A stretch of 64,000 nucleotides of DNA from Candidatus Scalindua arabica (GCA_018263435.1 JAANXD010000026.1:1-64000), one strand, 5' to 3'; shown: positions 43,767 to 51,939, counted from the first letter of the stretch. Made by a program: numbers and translations. The notes: generated from the letters alone by a model not told the origin.

Positions 43767-44030
43767 CATCGTTTACACTTTTTGTTTCATGAGACCGTAT
43801 ACACTTTCTTTCCCATTTTCTCCCACTTAAGGGTGAGGAGAAAATGGGAAAGAAAGTGTGTACAACAACTAACGGTCATAAACTCTTGTTAATAACTACT
43901 TATAAAAATGTCACCGATCATTTAACCATAGGCTTTTGGAGAAGGTAGAAACAATTTTGCTAAAGTGTAAACGATCTCATGACACAGCTAGTAGTACTAA
44001 AAAGTGTAAACGATGTCATGAAACTTGGCA
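43752..44030 (+). mobile_element. 279-bp MITE with 32-bp inverted ends and 6-bp target duplication
   Basis: The first 32 nt (43752-43783) and last 32 nt (43999-44030) are inverted repeats with two mismatches; 26 inner positions are perfect. The ends are TG and CA. CCTAAA directly flanks both sides (43746-43751 and 44031-44036). A second, weaker inverted pair lies inside (around 43785-43807 and 43958-43983), giving repeated end motifs as in IS21/IS481-type elements. No transposase ORF. A 23-bp perfect hairpin (43801-43859) fills part of the interior. Inserted at the very end of the RAYT gene. Confidence 0.88.
43801..43859 (+). repeat. 23-bp perfect hairpin inside the MITE
   Basis: 43801-43823 is exactly inverted at 43837-43859 with a 13-nt loop; the arm reads ACACTTTCTTTCCCATTTTC then TCC. 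Strong enough to form an RNA hairpin if transcribed. Confidence 0.85.
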
Positions 44031-44043
44031 CCTAAAGATTAGT

Positions 44044-44067
44044 GGAAGGCTAAAGCCATTCCGCTAC
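44044..44067 (-). repeat. Single GTAG-type REP downstream of RAYT
   Basis: On the minus strand: GTAG (44067-44064), then CGG and the hairpin GGAATGGCT-TT-AGCCTTCC. It begins two bases after the inferred original RAYT stop (TAG 44040-44042), so the transposase gene and its REP are adjoining. Confidence 0.8.
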
Positions 44068-44083
44068 GAGCTAATGAATATTT

Positions 44084-44109
44084 GTAGGAGATCTGAAAAC
44101 CACCGCTAC
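44084..44109 (+). repeat. Degenerate REP pair
   Basis: GTAG at 44084-44087 and the inverse CTAC at 44106-44109 enclose GAGATCTGAAAACCACCG, a degraded member of the GTAG-type REP family found around the RAYT gene. Confidence 0.4.
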
Positions 44110-44150
44110 GAAATGTATAATTGTTAACAATGAAATTACTGTGGATATTT

Positions 44151-44214
44151 GTAGCGGAATGGCTTCAGCCTTCCATTATTCTGGACAAGGTGGAAACCTG
44201 AAGGTTTCCGCTAC
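44151..44214 (+). repeat. Paired REP (BIME), copy 2
   Basis: 64 nt identical at every position to 43182-43245. With it, this copy brackets the RAYT gene and the MITE. It ends 38 bp before the next membrane gene. Confidence 0.9.
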
Positions 44215-44252
44215 ATTTATATATTAATTAGAACGAAAGGAATAGAAGCAGG

Positions 44253-44906
44253 ATGAACTTTTTTAAGAGGACAATACCACTCATAATCGCATTTATAATG
44301 GGAGTTATGATGGCATTTCAATATTATGTGCCTCATGAAGCATCTCAATCTCTATTGAAGATTGTAAGCCGCTGGGGAATTACAATTGCTGGATTCGCAG
44401 TATTCATTGGTGCGTACAGCTTATTCCACCTTCATTGGAATAAGATTAAACGTAAAGTTCCCGGATGGGGCTACAGCAATTTCGTTTTCTTCGGGGCCGG
44501 AATAACAATTATATTCGGCTTATACAACGGTGGAGAATTCTTCTTTCACGACAAACAGGAAGGGACTATGTTTGACTGGATGTACTTCAATGTGCAGGTT
44601 CCCGCCGGTGCGACAATGTTTTCCATACTTGCTTTTTTTATGGCGTCTGCTGCATACAGGACTTTTAGAGCAAGGACAAGTGAAGCTACCATATTGCTAG
44701 TAGCTGCCATTATTGTAATGCTTGGACGCGTACCTGTCGGCGCCTTGATCTGGGAATTTCTCCCCCCTATTGCTGACTGGATAATGTCTGTACCAAATAT
44801 GGCAGCCAAAAGAGGTATCCTGATTGGTGTATCAATCGGTGCTATTGCGACTTCACTAAGGATAATCTTTGGAATTGAAAGAGCGTATCTCGGAGGTGGT
44901 GACTAA
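44253..44906 (+). CDS. Polytopic membrane protein of the MutL/DUF6754 locus
   Basis: 217 residues with about six membrane segments (6-24, 40-58, 72-92, 118-136, 145-162, 185-203). GWGYSNFVFFGAGITIIFGLYNGG and FDWMYFNVQVPAGATMFSILA are distinctive stretches with polar residues. No transporter or enzyme family is recognised. ATG preceded by AACGAAAGGAATAGAAGCAGG-type sequence giving AAAGGA. The stop overlaps the next start (TAATG), so the following gene is translationally coupled. Confidence 0.72.
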   Translation: MNFFKRTIPLIIAFIMGVMMAFQYYVPHEASQSLLKIVSRWGITIAGFAVFIGAYSLFHLHWNKIKRKVPGWGYSNFVFFGAGITIIFGLYNGGEFFFHDKQEGTMFDWMYFNVQVPAGATMFSILAFFMASAAYRTFRARTSEATILLVAAIIVMLGRVPVGALIWEFLPPIADWIMSVPNMAAKRGILIGVSIGAIATSLRIIFGIERAYLGGGD

Positions 44907-45715
44907 TGGAAAGATTGCTCAGGGTAGACAGGCGGATCCTCTTTGCTTTTGTTGCAGCTGCAGTAACTATTCCCCTGCTTATTAAATTTGATTTACCTGT
45001 ACCGGCAACCAGAGAAGTCAGGGGAATATATGACAAGATCGATTCTCTCTCTGAAGGATCACACGTACTTATAGCCTTTGATTACGACCCTGCATCAAAA
45101 GAGGAACTCCAGCCTATGGCAGTAGCACTTTTACATCACTGTTTCGAAAAAGATATTAATGTAATTGGAATGACGCTCAATCCCGGAGGTACCGGTCTGG
45201 CAGATAGTGCGATAACCGAAGTAGGAACTGAATATGGAAGAAAATATAAGGAGGATTACGTCTTCCTTGGATATAAGACCGGTGTAGAGTTAGTTATGAT
45301 AAACATGGGGGAAAATATCTATTCAGCCTTTCCAAATGACTTCAAAGGCAATGCAACCACAGATATGCCGGCACTCAAGGGTGTTCAATCACTACAGGAT
45401 TTTGATTTTGTAGTAGACCTGGCATCCGGTTCGAGCATTGAAGCATGGATAGCATTTGGGAAGGAAAAATATAACTTTGATCTTGGCGCTGGGTGTACCG
45501 CCGTAATAGGCCCTGATATGTACCCCTTCTTACAATCAAAACAAATAGATGGGCTGATGAGTGGATTAAAAGGTGCTGCTGAATATGAAACTCTCATAAG
45601 CCGAAAGTCATCGGCAGTTGCAGGCATGTCTCCGCAGAGTGTAGTACATGTGCTCGTTGTATTGTTCGTGATATTTGGAAATTTCTTATATTTTATGACC
45701 GGACGAAAGAAATAA
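44906..45715 (+). CDS. Membrane-anchored alpha/beta protein of the MutL/DUF6754 locus
   Basis: 269 residues. Membrane helices at both ends (12-27 and 245-263) enclose a globular domain: GSHVLIAFDYDPASKEELQPM, FEKDINVIGMTLNPGGTGLAD, FLGYKTGVELVMINMGENI, FDFVVDLASGSSIEAWIAF and LGAGCTAVIGPDMYPFLQS. The alternating beta-alpha pattern suggests a Rossmann-like binding domain, with the loop between helices placing it on one side of the membrane. Not a family I can name. Coupled to the genes before and after (3-bp gap to the next). Confidence 0.7.
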   Translation: MERLLRVDRRILFAFVAAAVTIPLLIKFDLPVPATREVRGIYDKIDSLSEGSHVLIAFDYDPASKEELQPMAVALLHHCFEKDINVIGMTLNPGGTGLADSAITEVGTEYGRKYKEDYVFLGYKTGVELVMINMGENIYSAFPNDFKGNATTDMPALKGVQSLQDFDFVVDLASGSSIEAWIAFGKEKYNFDLGAGCTAVIGPDMYPFLQSKQIDGLMSGLKGAAEYETLISRKSSAVAGMSPQSVVHVLVVLFVIFGNFLYFMTGRKK

Positions 45716-45718
45716 AAG

Positions 45719-46453
45719 ATGGATAAAAAAGCAGATATTTCAATCCTGACATGGATACTGGTTGCGTTTTGTATCGTAAACATATTCTTCCTGGTAACAG
45801 GGAAATTGGGTTTTGACGCAAAAGGATTGGGCACAATTACGGCAGTTGCACTTACACTTGCCATGTACAGTTTCTTATACAAAGACAACCCTGTATTTAA
45901 AATCGCCGAGAACCTGTTCGTGGGAGTGGCCATGGGATATTGGATCATTATCACATGGTTTAACATTCTCAAGCCTGATGTCTATGAACAGCTAATAGTT
46001 CCTTTTTTCAAAGATACCGGTAATGCTCCTCATTATATTGTCATCATACCCACATTACTAGGTATCTTTATGCTTTTAAGATTTTCTAATAAACTATCGT
46101 GGCTCAGCAGATGGTCATTCGCATTTGTTGTTGGTCTGGGCGCAGGCATAACTATACCAAACTTCATACATGCCTTCATATTAAAACAGCTTACTTTTAA
46201 TTCACTGATCGCGGCAACTCTTCCTGATAGTATAAACAATTTTCTGATACTGTTAGGAGTAGTATCAGTGTTAATTTATTTCTTCTTTTCTCTGGAACAC
46301 AAGGGTGTCATAGGAGGAGTCTCAAAAATAGGTGTGTGGTTCCTGATGATAGCCTTTGGTGCTTCTTTTGGGTTCACTGTGATGGCCAGGATGTCACTCC
46401 TGATAGGGCGAATACAGTTCCTGATAAGAGACTGGCTTGGGATAATACAGTAA
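45719..46453 (+). CDS. Polytopic membrane protein, end of the MutL/DUF6754 locus
   Basis: 244 residues with about seven or eight hydrophobic segments (ILTWILVAFCIVNIFFLVTG, ITAVALTLAMYSFLY, GVAMGYWIIITWFN, IVIIPTLLGIFMLL, FAFVVGLGAGITIPNFIHAF, FLILLGVVSVLIYFFFSLE, WFLMIAFGASFGFTVMA). A charged LEHKG loop precedes the last two helices. No known family recognised. It is 3 bp after the preceding gene, so the three membrane genes form one operon. Convergent with the next gene. Confidence 0.72.
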   Translation: MDKKADISILTWILVAFCIVNIFFLVTGKLGFDAKGLGTITAVALTLAMYSFLYKDNPVFKIAENLFVGVAMGYWIIITWFNILKPDVYEQLIVPFFKDTGNAPHYIVIIPTLLGIFMLLRFSNKLSWLSRWSFAFVVGLGAGITIPNFIHAFILKQLTFNSLIAATLPDSINNFLILLGVVSVLIYFFFSLEHKGVIGGVSKIGVWFLMIAFGASFGFTVMARMSLLIGRIQFLIRDWLGIIQ

Positions 46454-46467
46454 GTAACAGAAAGATA

Positions 46468-47406
46468 TTACTTCTTCAGTTTTGAAAGAATACCTAATCT
46501 GAGTAATGGCAGCATTATCTCATGATGGCCTGTGATTGAATATCCATGTGTAGTTGGACGCTTTACTACATTTGTTTGAGGACGGTAATGTTGAATCATA
46601 TCCATATTTGCCGTTGTGAAATTCTTCACCTTTCTGCCTAGATTACGTGCAACGGTAATTGCCTTCAAAAAGACCTCAGGCATTATGACGGCAGAACCTA
46701 CATTGAGCCAGACCCCACCCTCAAGTTCAGAAACAACCGAGCACAGTATCTTAAAATCGACATGGCTTGATTCTCCCATATCACTCCCTGAGACACCTGG
46801 ATGCATGTGGATTATGTCTGTACCAATAGCGACATGAACTGTAACGGGTATATTCAGCCGGGCACCGGCGGCCAGGATGCTGTGCTGACTATGTTTGTAT
46901 TTATCCTTTATTATTTTGTTACCAAGCGACCTGCCCAAACCACACTCAGGCACTGATGCAGCAGCCTGAATACCCTCCGCAGTTTCCTTCGCCATACCAA
47001 AAGTTCCATCCTTGAGGCTGTGGGATACATCTTCAGAGGTCTCTCCTATCAGTGATAATTCGTAATCATGTATAGCGACGGAACCGTTCATTGCAACTGC
47101 AGTTACAATACCACGCTTCATCAAATCTATGACAATGGGTGAAAGACCGCATTTTATAACGTGAGCTCCTATTGCCAAAACTACCTGACGCTTCTTATTG
47201 TGTGCCTTGACTATACTATCGATTACGTTTCTCAGATCATTAGCCGCCAACACCTTTGGAAGGGAGTCTATGAACTTATTAAAGTCTCTGTACTGAATAA
47301 CTTTGCCGAATTGATCTATTTTGACAAGATTCTTTCTCTTTTTTATTGAGTATGTTATTATCTTTTCCAGGTTTATTGGTTTGTGTTCCTTCTTTTGTTT
47401 TTTCAA
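46468..47406 (-). CDS. Conserved uncharacterised Rossmann-like protein
   Basis: 312 residues from TTG 47406 behind AGGAGG; the frame is open 81 bp further through a REP-like palindrome, which I exclude. Conserved blocks: VVLAIGAHVIKCGLSPIVID, VTAVAMNGSVAIHDYELSLI, GETSEDVSHSLKDGTFGMA, TVHVAIGTDIIHMHPGVSG, VWLNVGSAVIMPEVFLKAI, and TTANMDMIQHYRPQTNVV. The Gly-rich and His/Asp-rich pattern suggests a nucleotide-binding enzyme; there is a faint resemblance to the deoxyhypusine synthase fold, not enough for a name. Function unknown. Confidence 0.7.
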   Translation of the reverse strand: MKKQKKEHKPINLEKIITYSIKKRKNLVKIDQFGKVIQYRDFNKFIDSLPKVLAANDLRNVIDSIVKAHNKKRQVVLAIGAHVIKCGLSPIVIDLMKRGIVTAVAMNGSVAIHDYELSLIGETSEDVSHSLKDGTFGMAKETAEGIQAAASVPECGLGRSLGNKIIKDKYKHSQHSILAAGARLNIPVTVHVAIGTDIIHMHPGVSGSDMGESSHVDFKILCSVVSELEGGVWLNVGSAVIMPEVFLKAITVARNLGRKVKNFTTANMDMIQHYRPQTNVVKRPTTHGYSITGHHEIMLPLLRLGILSKLKK

Positions 47407-47451
47407 AACTAAAAAACCTCCTGATTCTATAGTGCAAATTAATAAATAATT

Positions 47452-47481
47452 GGTGGATTCACTTCGCTTAATCCACCCTAC
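47452..47481 (-). repeat. GTAG-headed palindromic repeat (second REP family)
   Basis: Read on the minus strand it starts GTAGGGTGGATTAAGCG and folds GGTGGATT with AATCCACC. It has the GTAG head seen in the RAYT-linked family but different stem sequence. It lies upstream of the uncharacterised gene's probable start and accounts for the spurious extra open frame there. Confidence 0.65.
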
Positions 47482-47536
47482 ACGCAAATTCCTTCATTAT
47501 ATATTGTTCTAAAAAAGTGATAATATTTTATTGTCT

Positions 47537-47743
47537 TTATAATTCGTTTTCTTTTATTTCAGCAATTTTTACTAAGAATTTCAATAAGCCTCTTTTCAAG
47601 TCCTTATTACTGTGAACCGGTACACTTATACGTACTTTTTTACCAGATTTCATATATACATGATGGCTTCCTTTTATTGTTTTTAACAGCCAGCCTTTTT
47701 TCTCTAAAACCTTACAAAAATCCTTCCCAGATATACTTCTCAT
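47537..47743 (-). CDS. hicA: HicA-family mRNA interferase toxin (second pair)
   Basis: 68 residues: SGKDFCKVLEKKGWLLKTIKG then the active-site His in GSHHVYMKSGKKVRISVPVH and KDLKRGLLKFLVKIA, the HicA fold. Overlaps the HicB start-to-stop region by 4 bp on the minus strand. The toxin differs from the one at 37477. Confidence 0.88.
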   Translation of the reverse strand: MRSISGKDFCKVLEKKGWLLKTIKGSHHVYMKSGKKVRISVPVHSNKDLKRGLLKFLVKIAEIKENEL

Positions 47744-47943
47744 ACATTAATTTCCAATATTTTGTCTTCCGGTTTTAACTTGATATCTTCTGTCTCGATT
47801 GAAAGACATGCATCCGTTGCTTCATAGATATTTTGCAATAACTCCTCCCATGTATCACCCTGGGTTACACAGCCAGGTATGGAAGGAACCTCCGCCCAAA
47901 ACCCCCCCTCTTCCGCTTTATGAACGACTACCTTAAGCTTCAT
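47740..47943 (-). CDS. hicB: HicB-family antitoxin (second pair)
   Basis: 67 residues of the short HicB form: VVVHKAEEGGFWAEVPSIPG and CVTQGDTWEELLQNIYEATDA. ATG behind GGGAGGTTATTC. It precedes hicA, overlapping it by 4 bp, and no DNA-binding domain is attached. Confidence 0.88.
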   Translation of the reverse strand: MKLKVVVHKAEEGGFWAEVPSIPGCVTQGDTWEELLQNIYEATDACLSIETEDIKLKPEDKILEINV

Positions 47944-48015
47944 ATGAATAACCTCCCAATATAGGATTTAATTTATAGATTTCTCTTTGTGATTAAATGT
48001 ACAAAATTATGTAGA

Positions 48016-49086
48016 TCAAGATTTGAAAACTCTATCTATTGCCTCTTTATACAACTCAATTCCCTTCGTTATCTGTATTTCAATCTTCAGTGATAGAATA
48101 TTGAAACCTTTTATATCCATATTTCTTATTTTTACAATATCTTTTTGTGTAACCACAACTGCATCAGCGTCAAGAGATCTTGCTTCAGAAATAATATCAA
48201 TTATTTCCGCCCTGTTGTAGTTATGATGATCATGAAACTTCCTGTGTTTTACAAGATCGGCTCCCAGTTCTTTTAATGTATAAGCAAAAGACTCAGGATT
48301 CCCGATTGCGGAGAGTGCGTAAATCCTTTTCCCCTTTAACCACTCAAGTCTCTGGATTGAGCCATCCGTAATACTCTCAATATGCACCGGCCTGTGGATT
48401 GATTCACAAACAGGAGCATCATTATTTACATATCTCAACTTTGTATATATTGATTTTATTGCTTGTTCTTTAGATTGATCACAGCGCGATATTATAAACA
48501 GGTCTGCACGTTCAAGGTTTTTAAGCGGTTCCCTGAGGCTTCCTCTGGGTATCAGGTTCTCTCCTCCAAACGGGTTAAGCGAATCTATCACTACAATGTC
48601 CAGATCACGCTTTAATCTGAAGTGTTGAAACCCGTCATCAAGTAACAGGCAATCCACGCCAAACTCTCTAATTGCTTTTTCACCGTTTGACACCCTGTCC
48701 TTACCCGCTAAAACAGGTACATTCCGAAGATTTTCCTTTAAGACGAGACATTCATCATTAATATTGTCGTTGTCTTCCTGTAAAGGGTTATTACTTCCAT
48801 AACCTCTACTTAATATTGCAACTTTCTTATTCTTTTCATGAAGACACCTTGCCATGAATTCCACCAAAGGTGTTTTACCTGTACCTCCAGTAGTTATGTT
48901 CCCGATACTGATTACCTCAACGGGTAGCCTTGTGCTTTTTAATACGCTGTTAGTATAAAGGAAATCTCTTGTATTCAGGACTGCTGAATATGGATACGTA
49001 AATGCAGAAAGGGTCGATTTGATTAAGGCTGCAATAAAACCTCTTTGCTGCCCGTAAAGGATTGATAAATAATATTCCTTTAACAT
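48016..49086 (-). CDS. lpxK: Tetraacyldisaccharide 4'-kinase LpxK
   Basis: Phosphorylates the 4' position of the lipid A disaccharide at the inner membrane, so it indicates a lipopolysaccharide-bearing outer membrane. 356 residues: the P-loop is TTGGTGKTP (65-73), with SRGYGS, DCLLLDDGFQHFRLKRDLDIVVID and GGENLIPRGSLREPLKNLERAD. An N-terminal hydrophobic segment (15-40) is the membrane anchor. It stands alone, without kdtA or other lpx genes nearby. Confidence 0.94.
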   Translation of the reverse strand: MLKEYYLSILYGQQRGFIAALIKSTLSAFTYPYSAVLNTRDFLYTNSVLKSTRLPVEVISIGNITTGGTGKTPLVEFMARCLHEKNKKVAILSRGYGSNNPLQEDNDNINDECLVLKENLRNVPVLAGKDRVSNGEKAIREFGVDCLLLDDGFQHFRLKRDLDIVVIDSLNPFGGENLIPRGSLREPLKNLERADLFIISRCDQSKEQAIKSIYTKLRYVNNDAPVCESIHRPVHIESITDGSIQRLEWLKGKRIYALSAIGNPESFAYTLKELGADLVKHRKFHDHHNYNRAEIIDIISEARSLDADAVVVTQKDIVKIRNMDIKGFNILSLKIEIQITKGIELYKEAIDRVFKS

Positions 49087-49121
49087 AAAAAGGTTTAAGA
49101 GGAGATTATTAAGAGATTATT

Positions 49122-49769
49122 TTATTCCAGAGGGACTGACCAGTAAGCATTGTCCAGAAATTGTTTCCAGGATTGATATTTGTTTGAACCTAGCTTTAAC
49201 TGTATAATTGGGCAATGTTTGGGTTGAACCGGCTTACGAATCAGCTTCATCCCGGCTTCCAGAGGCCTACGGCCCCCCTTGTGTTTATTACAATCAGTAC
49301 AGGCACAGACAATATTCTTCCATGTACTTATCCCACCTTGAGTCCTTGGCACAACATGATCCAAGCTTAGTTCGGAAGTGGGAAATCTTTTGCCACAGTA
49401 CTGACATATATTCTTATCTCTGGCAAATATGTTCTTTCTATTAAACTTAACCCTGGTTTTAGGGAGCTTGTCATACACAACCAGCCTGATAATCTTCGGT
49501 ACTCTGATTTCTATAGAAAATGTCCTGATGCTTTCGTATTGATCCTCATCAGGCAATTCGAATTCTGCCTTGAATGCAGAAACATCCACCCAGCTTGAAA
49601 AATCATAAGAATTATACTGGCCATTGTCAATTGATACAACTTCAGCACTCTCTTTAAACAGTAATGCAAATGCCCTCTTTACATTTACTATATGAACTGC
49701 TGCATAGAACTTGTTCAGAACCAAAACACTGGACTCCAACGCTCTAACGTTCTGCATAAAGGCTCCCAT
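49122..49769 (-). CDS. HNH endonuclease family protein
   Basis: 215 residues. N-terminal half of unknown type (SSVLVLNKFYAAVHIVNVKRA); C-terminal HNH zinc domain at 120-165 with ICQYCGKRFPTSELSLDHVVPR and NIVCACTDCNKHKGGR. The catalytic His is His138 of the DHV block. This particular form, with the FYAAVHIVNVKRAFALL start, is a widespread chromosomal gene in planctomycetes and cyanobacteria and not associated with a phage here. Target unknown. Confidence 0.88.
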   Translation of the reverse strand: MGAFMQNVRALESSVLVLNKFYAAVHIVNVKRAFALLFKESAEVVSIDNGQYNSYDFSSWVDVSAFKAEFELPDEDQYESIRTFSIEIRVPKIIRLVVYDKLPKTRVKFNRKNIFARDKNICQYCGKRFPTSELSLDHVVPRTQGGISTWKNIVCACTDCNKHKGGRRPLEAGMKLIRKPVQPKHCPIIQLKLGSNKYQSWKQFLDNAYWSVPLE

Positions 49770-49799
49770 ATGCTTTAAATTATAATACGCATTCAGTTG

Positions 49800-50852
49800 T
49801 TATGTAATACTTTCTGCGATAAGGTCTCCCACCTCAGTGGTAGAATATCCCATCTTTCCTGCATTTACTCCCTTAAGTTTGGTGCCTACAACCTTAATCA
49901 CAGCATCTTCAATAGATTTGGCAGCTTCTTCCTCACCCAGCTGATCAAGTAGCATTCCACATGCAGCTATAGCGGCAACAGGATTAATAATATTCTTACC
50001 AGTGTATTTCGGAGCTGATCCTCCAATTGGCTCAAACATGGAAACGCCCTCGGGATTAAGATTACCGCCTGCTGCAATGCCCATCCCGCCCTGGATCATA
50101 GCACCTAGATCCGTAATAATATCACCAAACATATTACACGTCACAATTATATCAAACCACTCAGGGTTTTTTACCATCCACATACAGGTGGCATCAACAT
50201 GTGCATATTCACGAGTGATATCACTATACTCCTCCCCTACTTCATTAAACACACGCCACCACAGGTCGTGAGCATAAGTCAGGACATTTGTCTTTGCACA
50301 AAGTAACAGTTTCTTTCTTTTGCCTCTTTTCCTCGTGTATTCAAATGCATAACGTACACAGCGCTCTACTCCCTGCCTCGTATTAATCATCTCCTGCGTA
50401 GCAACTTCTTCCGGAGTACCCTTCTTTAAGAACCCCCCTACCCCAGCGTATAGCCCTTCATTATTTTCGCGCACAACCACAAAATCAATATCATCAGGCC
50501 CTTTATCCTTGAGAGGACAATCAACTCCCGGATACAGTTTTACAGGACGTAAATTAATATACTGCTGTAAATCAAACCTCAGCCTCAGGAGGAGCCCTTT
50601 TTCAAGAATACCGGGCTGAACTTCAGGGTGCCCAATCGCGCCAAGGAATATCGCATTACATTGTTTAAGCTCCTCGACTACAGAATCAGGTATAACTTCA
50701 CCAGTTTTTAAATACCTGTCACCACCAAGATCATATTCAATTATCTCATACTTGAAACCCTTCTTCTGGCTTACCGCATCAAGTACCTTTAATCCTTCAC
50801 GAACGACTTCAGGTCCTGTCCCATCACCGGGGATCGTTGCAATATTATACAT
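49800..50852 (-). CDS. leuB: Isopropylmalate/isocitrate dehydrogenase family protein (LeuB-like)
   Basis: 350 residues: IATIPGDGTGPEVVREGLKVLD at the N terminus, LRPVKLYPGVDCPL, VVVRENNEGLYAGVGG, and the metal/NAD region VTCNMFGDIITDLGAMIQGG with GGSAPKYTGKNIINPVAAI. The family splits into isopropylmalate, isocitrate, homoisocitrate and tartrate dehydrogenases; LeuB is most likely given usual annotation of such sequences, but no leuA, leuC or leuD is nearby, so the substrate is uncertain. Confidence 0.82.
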   Translation of the reverse strand: MYNIATIPGDGTGPEVVREGLKVLDAVSQKKGFKYEIIEYDLGGDRYLKTGEVIPDSVVEELKQCNAIFLGAIGHPEVQPGILEKGLLLRLRFDLQQYINLRPVKLYPGVDCPLKDKGPDDIDFVVVRENNEGLYAGVGGFLKKGTPEEVATQEMINTRQGVERCVRYAFEYTRKRGKRKKLLLCAKTNVLTYAHDLWWRVFNEVGEEYSDITREYAHVDATCMWMVKNPEWFDIIVTCNMFGDIITDLGAMIQGGMGIAAGGNLNPEGVSMFEPIGGSAPKYTGKNIINPVAAIAACGMLLDQLGEEEAAKSIEDAVIKVVGTKLKGVNAGKMGYSTTEVGDLIAESIT

Positions 50853-50950
50853 GTTATAATCATATTCCTTATATCGTGAGCAAAAAATTTACTAGAAAAG
50901 TGATACTAACAATTATTCATACTTTTTCAAAGAGAAAAATATTTTACAAC

Positions 50951-51784
50951 TCAGCAATCTCCCTCTCTGGTCTGAGATGGAAAGTGAGCCAACCTGTAAC
51001 CACTACCCAGGGCTATCGATCCCTTTATTATTTCTATTATGAATTCCCTTGCAGTTGTAATTGAACTAATCATGTCGTTTCCTTTTGCCAGTTCGGTGGC
51101 TATAGCTGCAGAATATGTGCATCCAGTACCATGAACATTTCCTGAATTTATGCGCTCATCTTTGAAGTCTTGAAACGATTCCCCATCATAGAAAATATCA
51201 ACAACCTCTGCATCCTCATCCAAAGCTCCATCACTGCCAGCTCCCCTAATCATGCTATGGCCTCCTTTTATCAATACATTCTCAGTACCCTGTTCATGTA
51301 TTACTCTGGCCGCATCTTTAGCATCAGAGAGACTACTAATTTTACGATCTGTCAGGGCTTCTGCTTCCGGGATATTTGGTGTTACCAGACAGGATAGAGG
51401 AATCAAGTCAGAACGTATTTTGTTAACGCCTTCTAAAGATAAAAGCCTTTCGCCTTTGTGAGACTTGATCACCGGATCAACTACTATCTTTTTGAGTTTA
51501 TACTTTTTTGCCATTTCGCATACTATTTCAATAACCTCCTTGCTCACAAGCATACCTGTCTTCACCGTATCTGTTCCAATATCTGAAACCACAGCATCTA
51601 TCTGTTGGCCCACTATTGAAGCCGGGACAGCTAAAACAGAACTTACTCCAAGTGTGTTCTGTACAGTAATAGCTGTAACTGCACAGGTACCGTAAGCACC
51701 AAGCTTATTTATAGTCTTCAGATCAGCCTGCACACCAGCCCCGCAACAAGAATCAGAACCAGCTATAGTTAAAACTTTATACAT
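50951..51784 (-). CDS. thiD: Hydroxymethylpyrimidine (phosphate) kinase ThiD
   Basis: Ribokinase-like enzyme phosphorylating HMP and HMP-P for thiamine. 277 residues: VLTIAGSDSCCGAGVQADLK, GTCAVTAITVQNT, IVVDPVIKSHKGERLL, VTPNIPEAEAL and the anion-hole/catalytic block NSGNVHGTGCTYSAAIATEL. No other thi genes are in the window. Confidence 0.93.
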   Translation of the reverse strand: MYKVLTIAGSDSCCGAGVQADLKTINKLGAYGTCAVTAITVQNTLGVSSVLAVPASIVGQQIDAVVSDIGTDTVKTGMLVSKEVIEIVCEMAKKYKLKKIVVDPVIKSHKGERLLSLEGVNKIRSDLIPLSCLVTPNIPEAEALTDRKISSLSDAKDAARVIHEQGTENVLIKGGHSMIRGAGSDGALDEDAEVVDIFYDGESFQDFKDERINSGNVHGTGCTYSAAIATELAKGNDMISSITTAREFIIEIIKGSIALGSGYRLAHFPSQTREGDC

Positions 51785-51939
51785 TGTATCAGGTTGTTTA
51801 TTCTACAATTTCTAAAATAATGACTAGCTGTGTCATTAGTAAGTTACGATATACATTTAACTTGTAATCTATAATGACTTTTTGTAAAATTACTAACTAG
51901 TATAAAATTTAAATAAATCACAAGCAAAGGAAATATTTT

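Larger units (their letters stand above)
43767..44252. other. Gene-free stretch made of MITE and REP elements
   Basis: About 490 bp between the RAYT gene and the next membrane gene. It consists of the rest of the MITE, one inverted single REP, a degenerate REP pair (GTAG at 44084, CTAC at 44106) and a 64-nt BIME. Short open frames here are in the repeats and are not credible genes. Confidence 0.8.

Noticed and set aside
43936-44127. Open frame through the MITE and REP region
   Set aside because: It consists of inverted-repeat DNA read as protein and has no ribosome site.
44253-46453. Respiratory complex I-like or Rnf-type membrane subunits
   Set aside because: None of the three proteins shows quinone-, flavin- or iron-sulfur-binding signatures, and the order does not match either complex.
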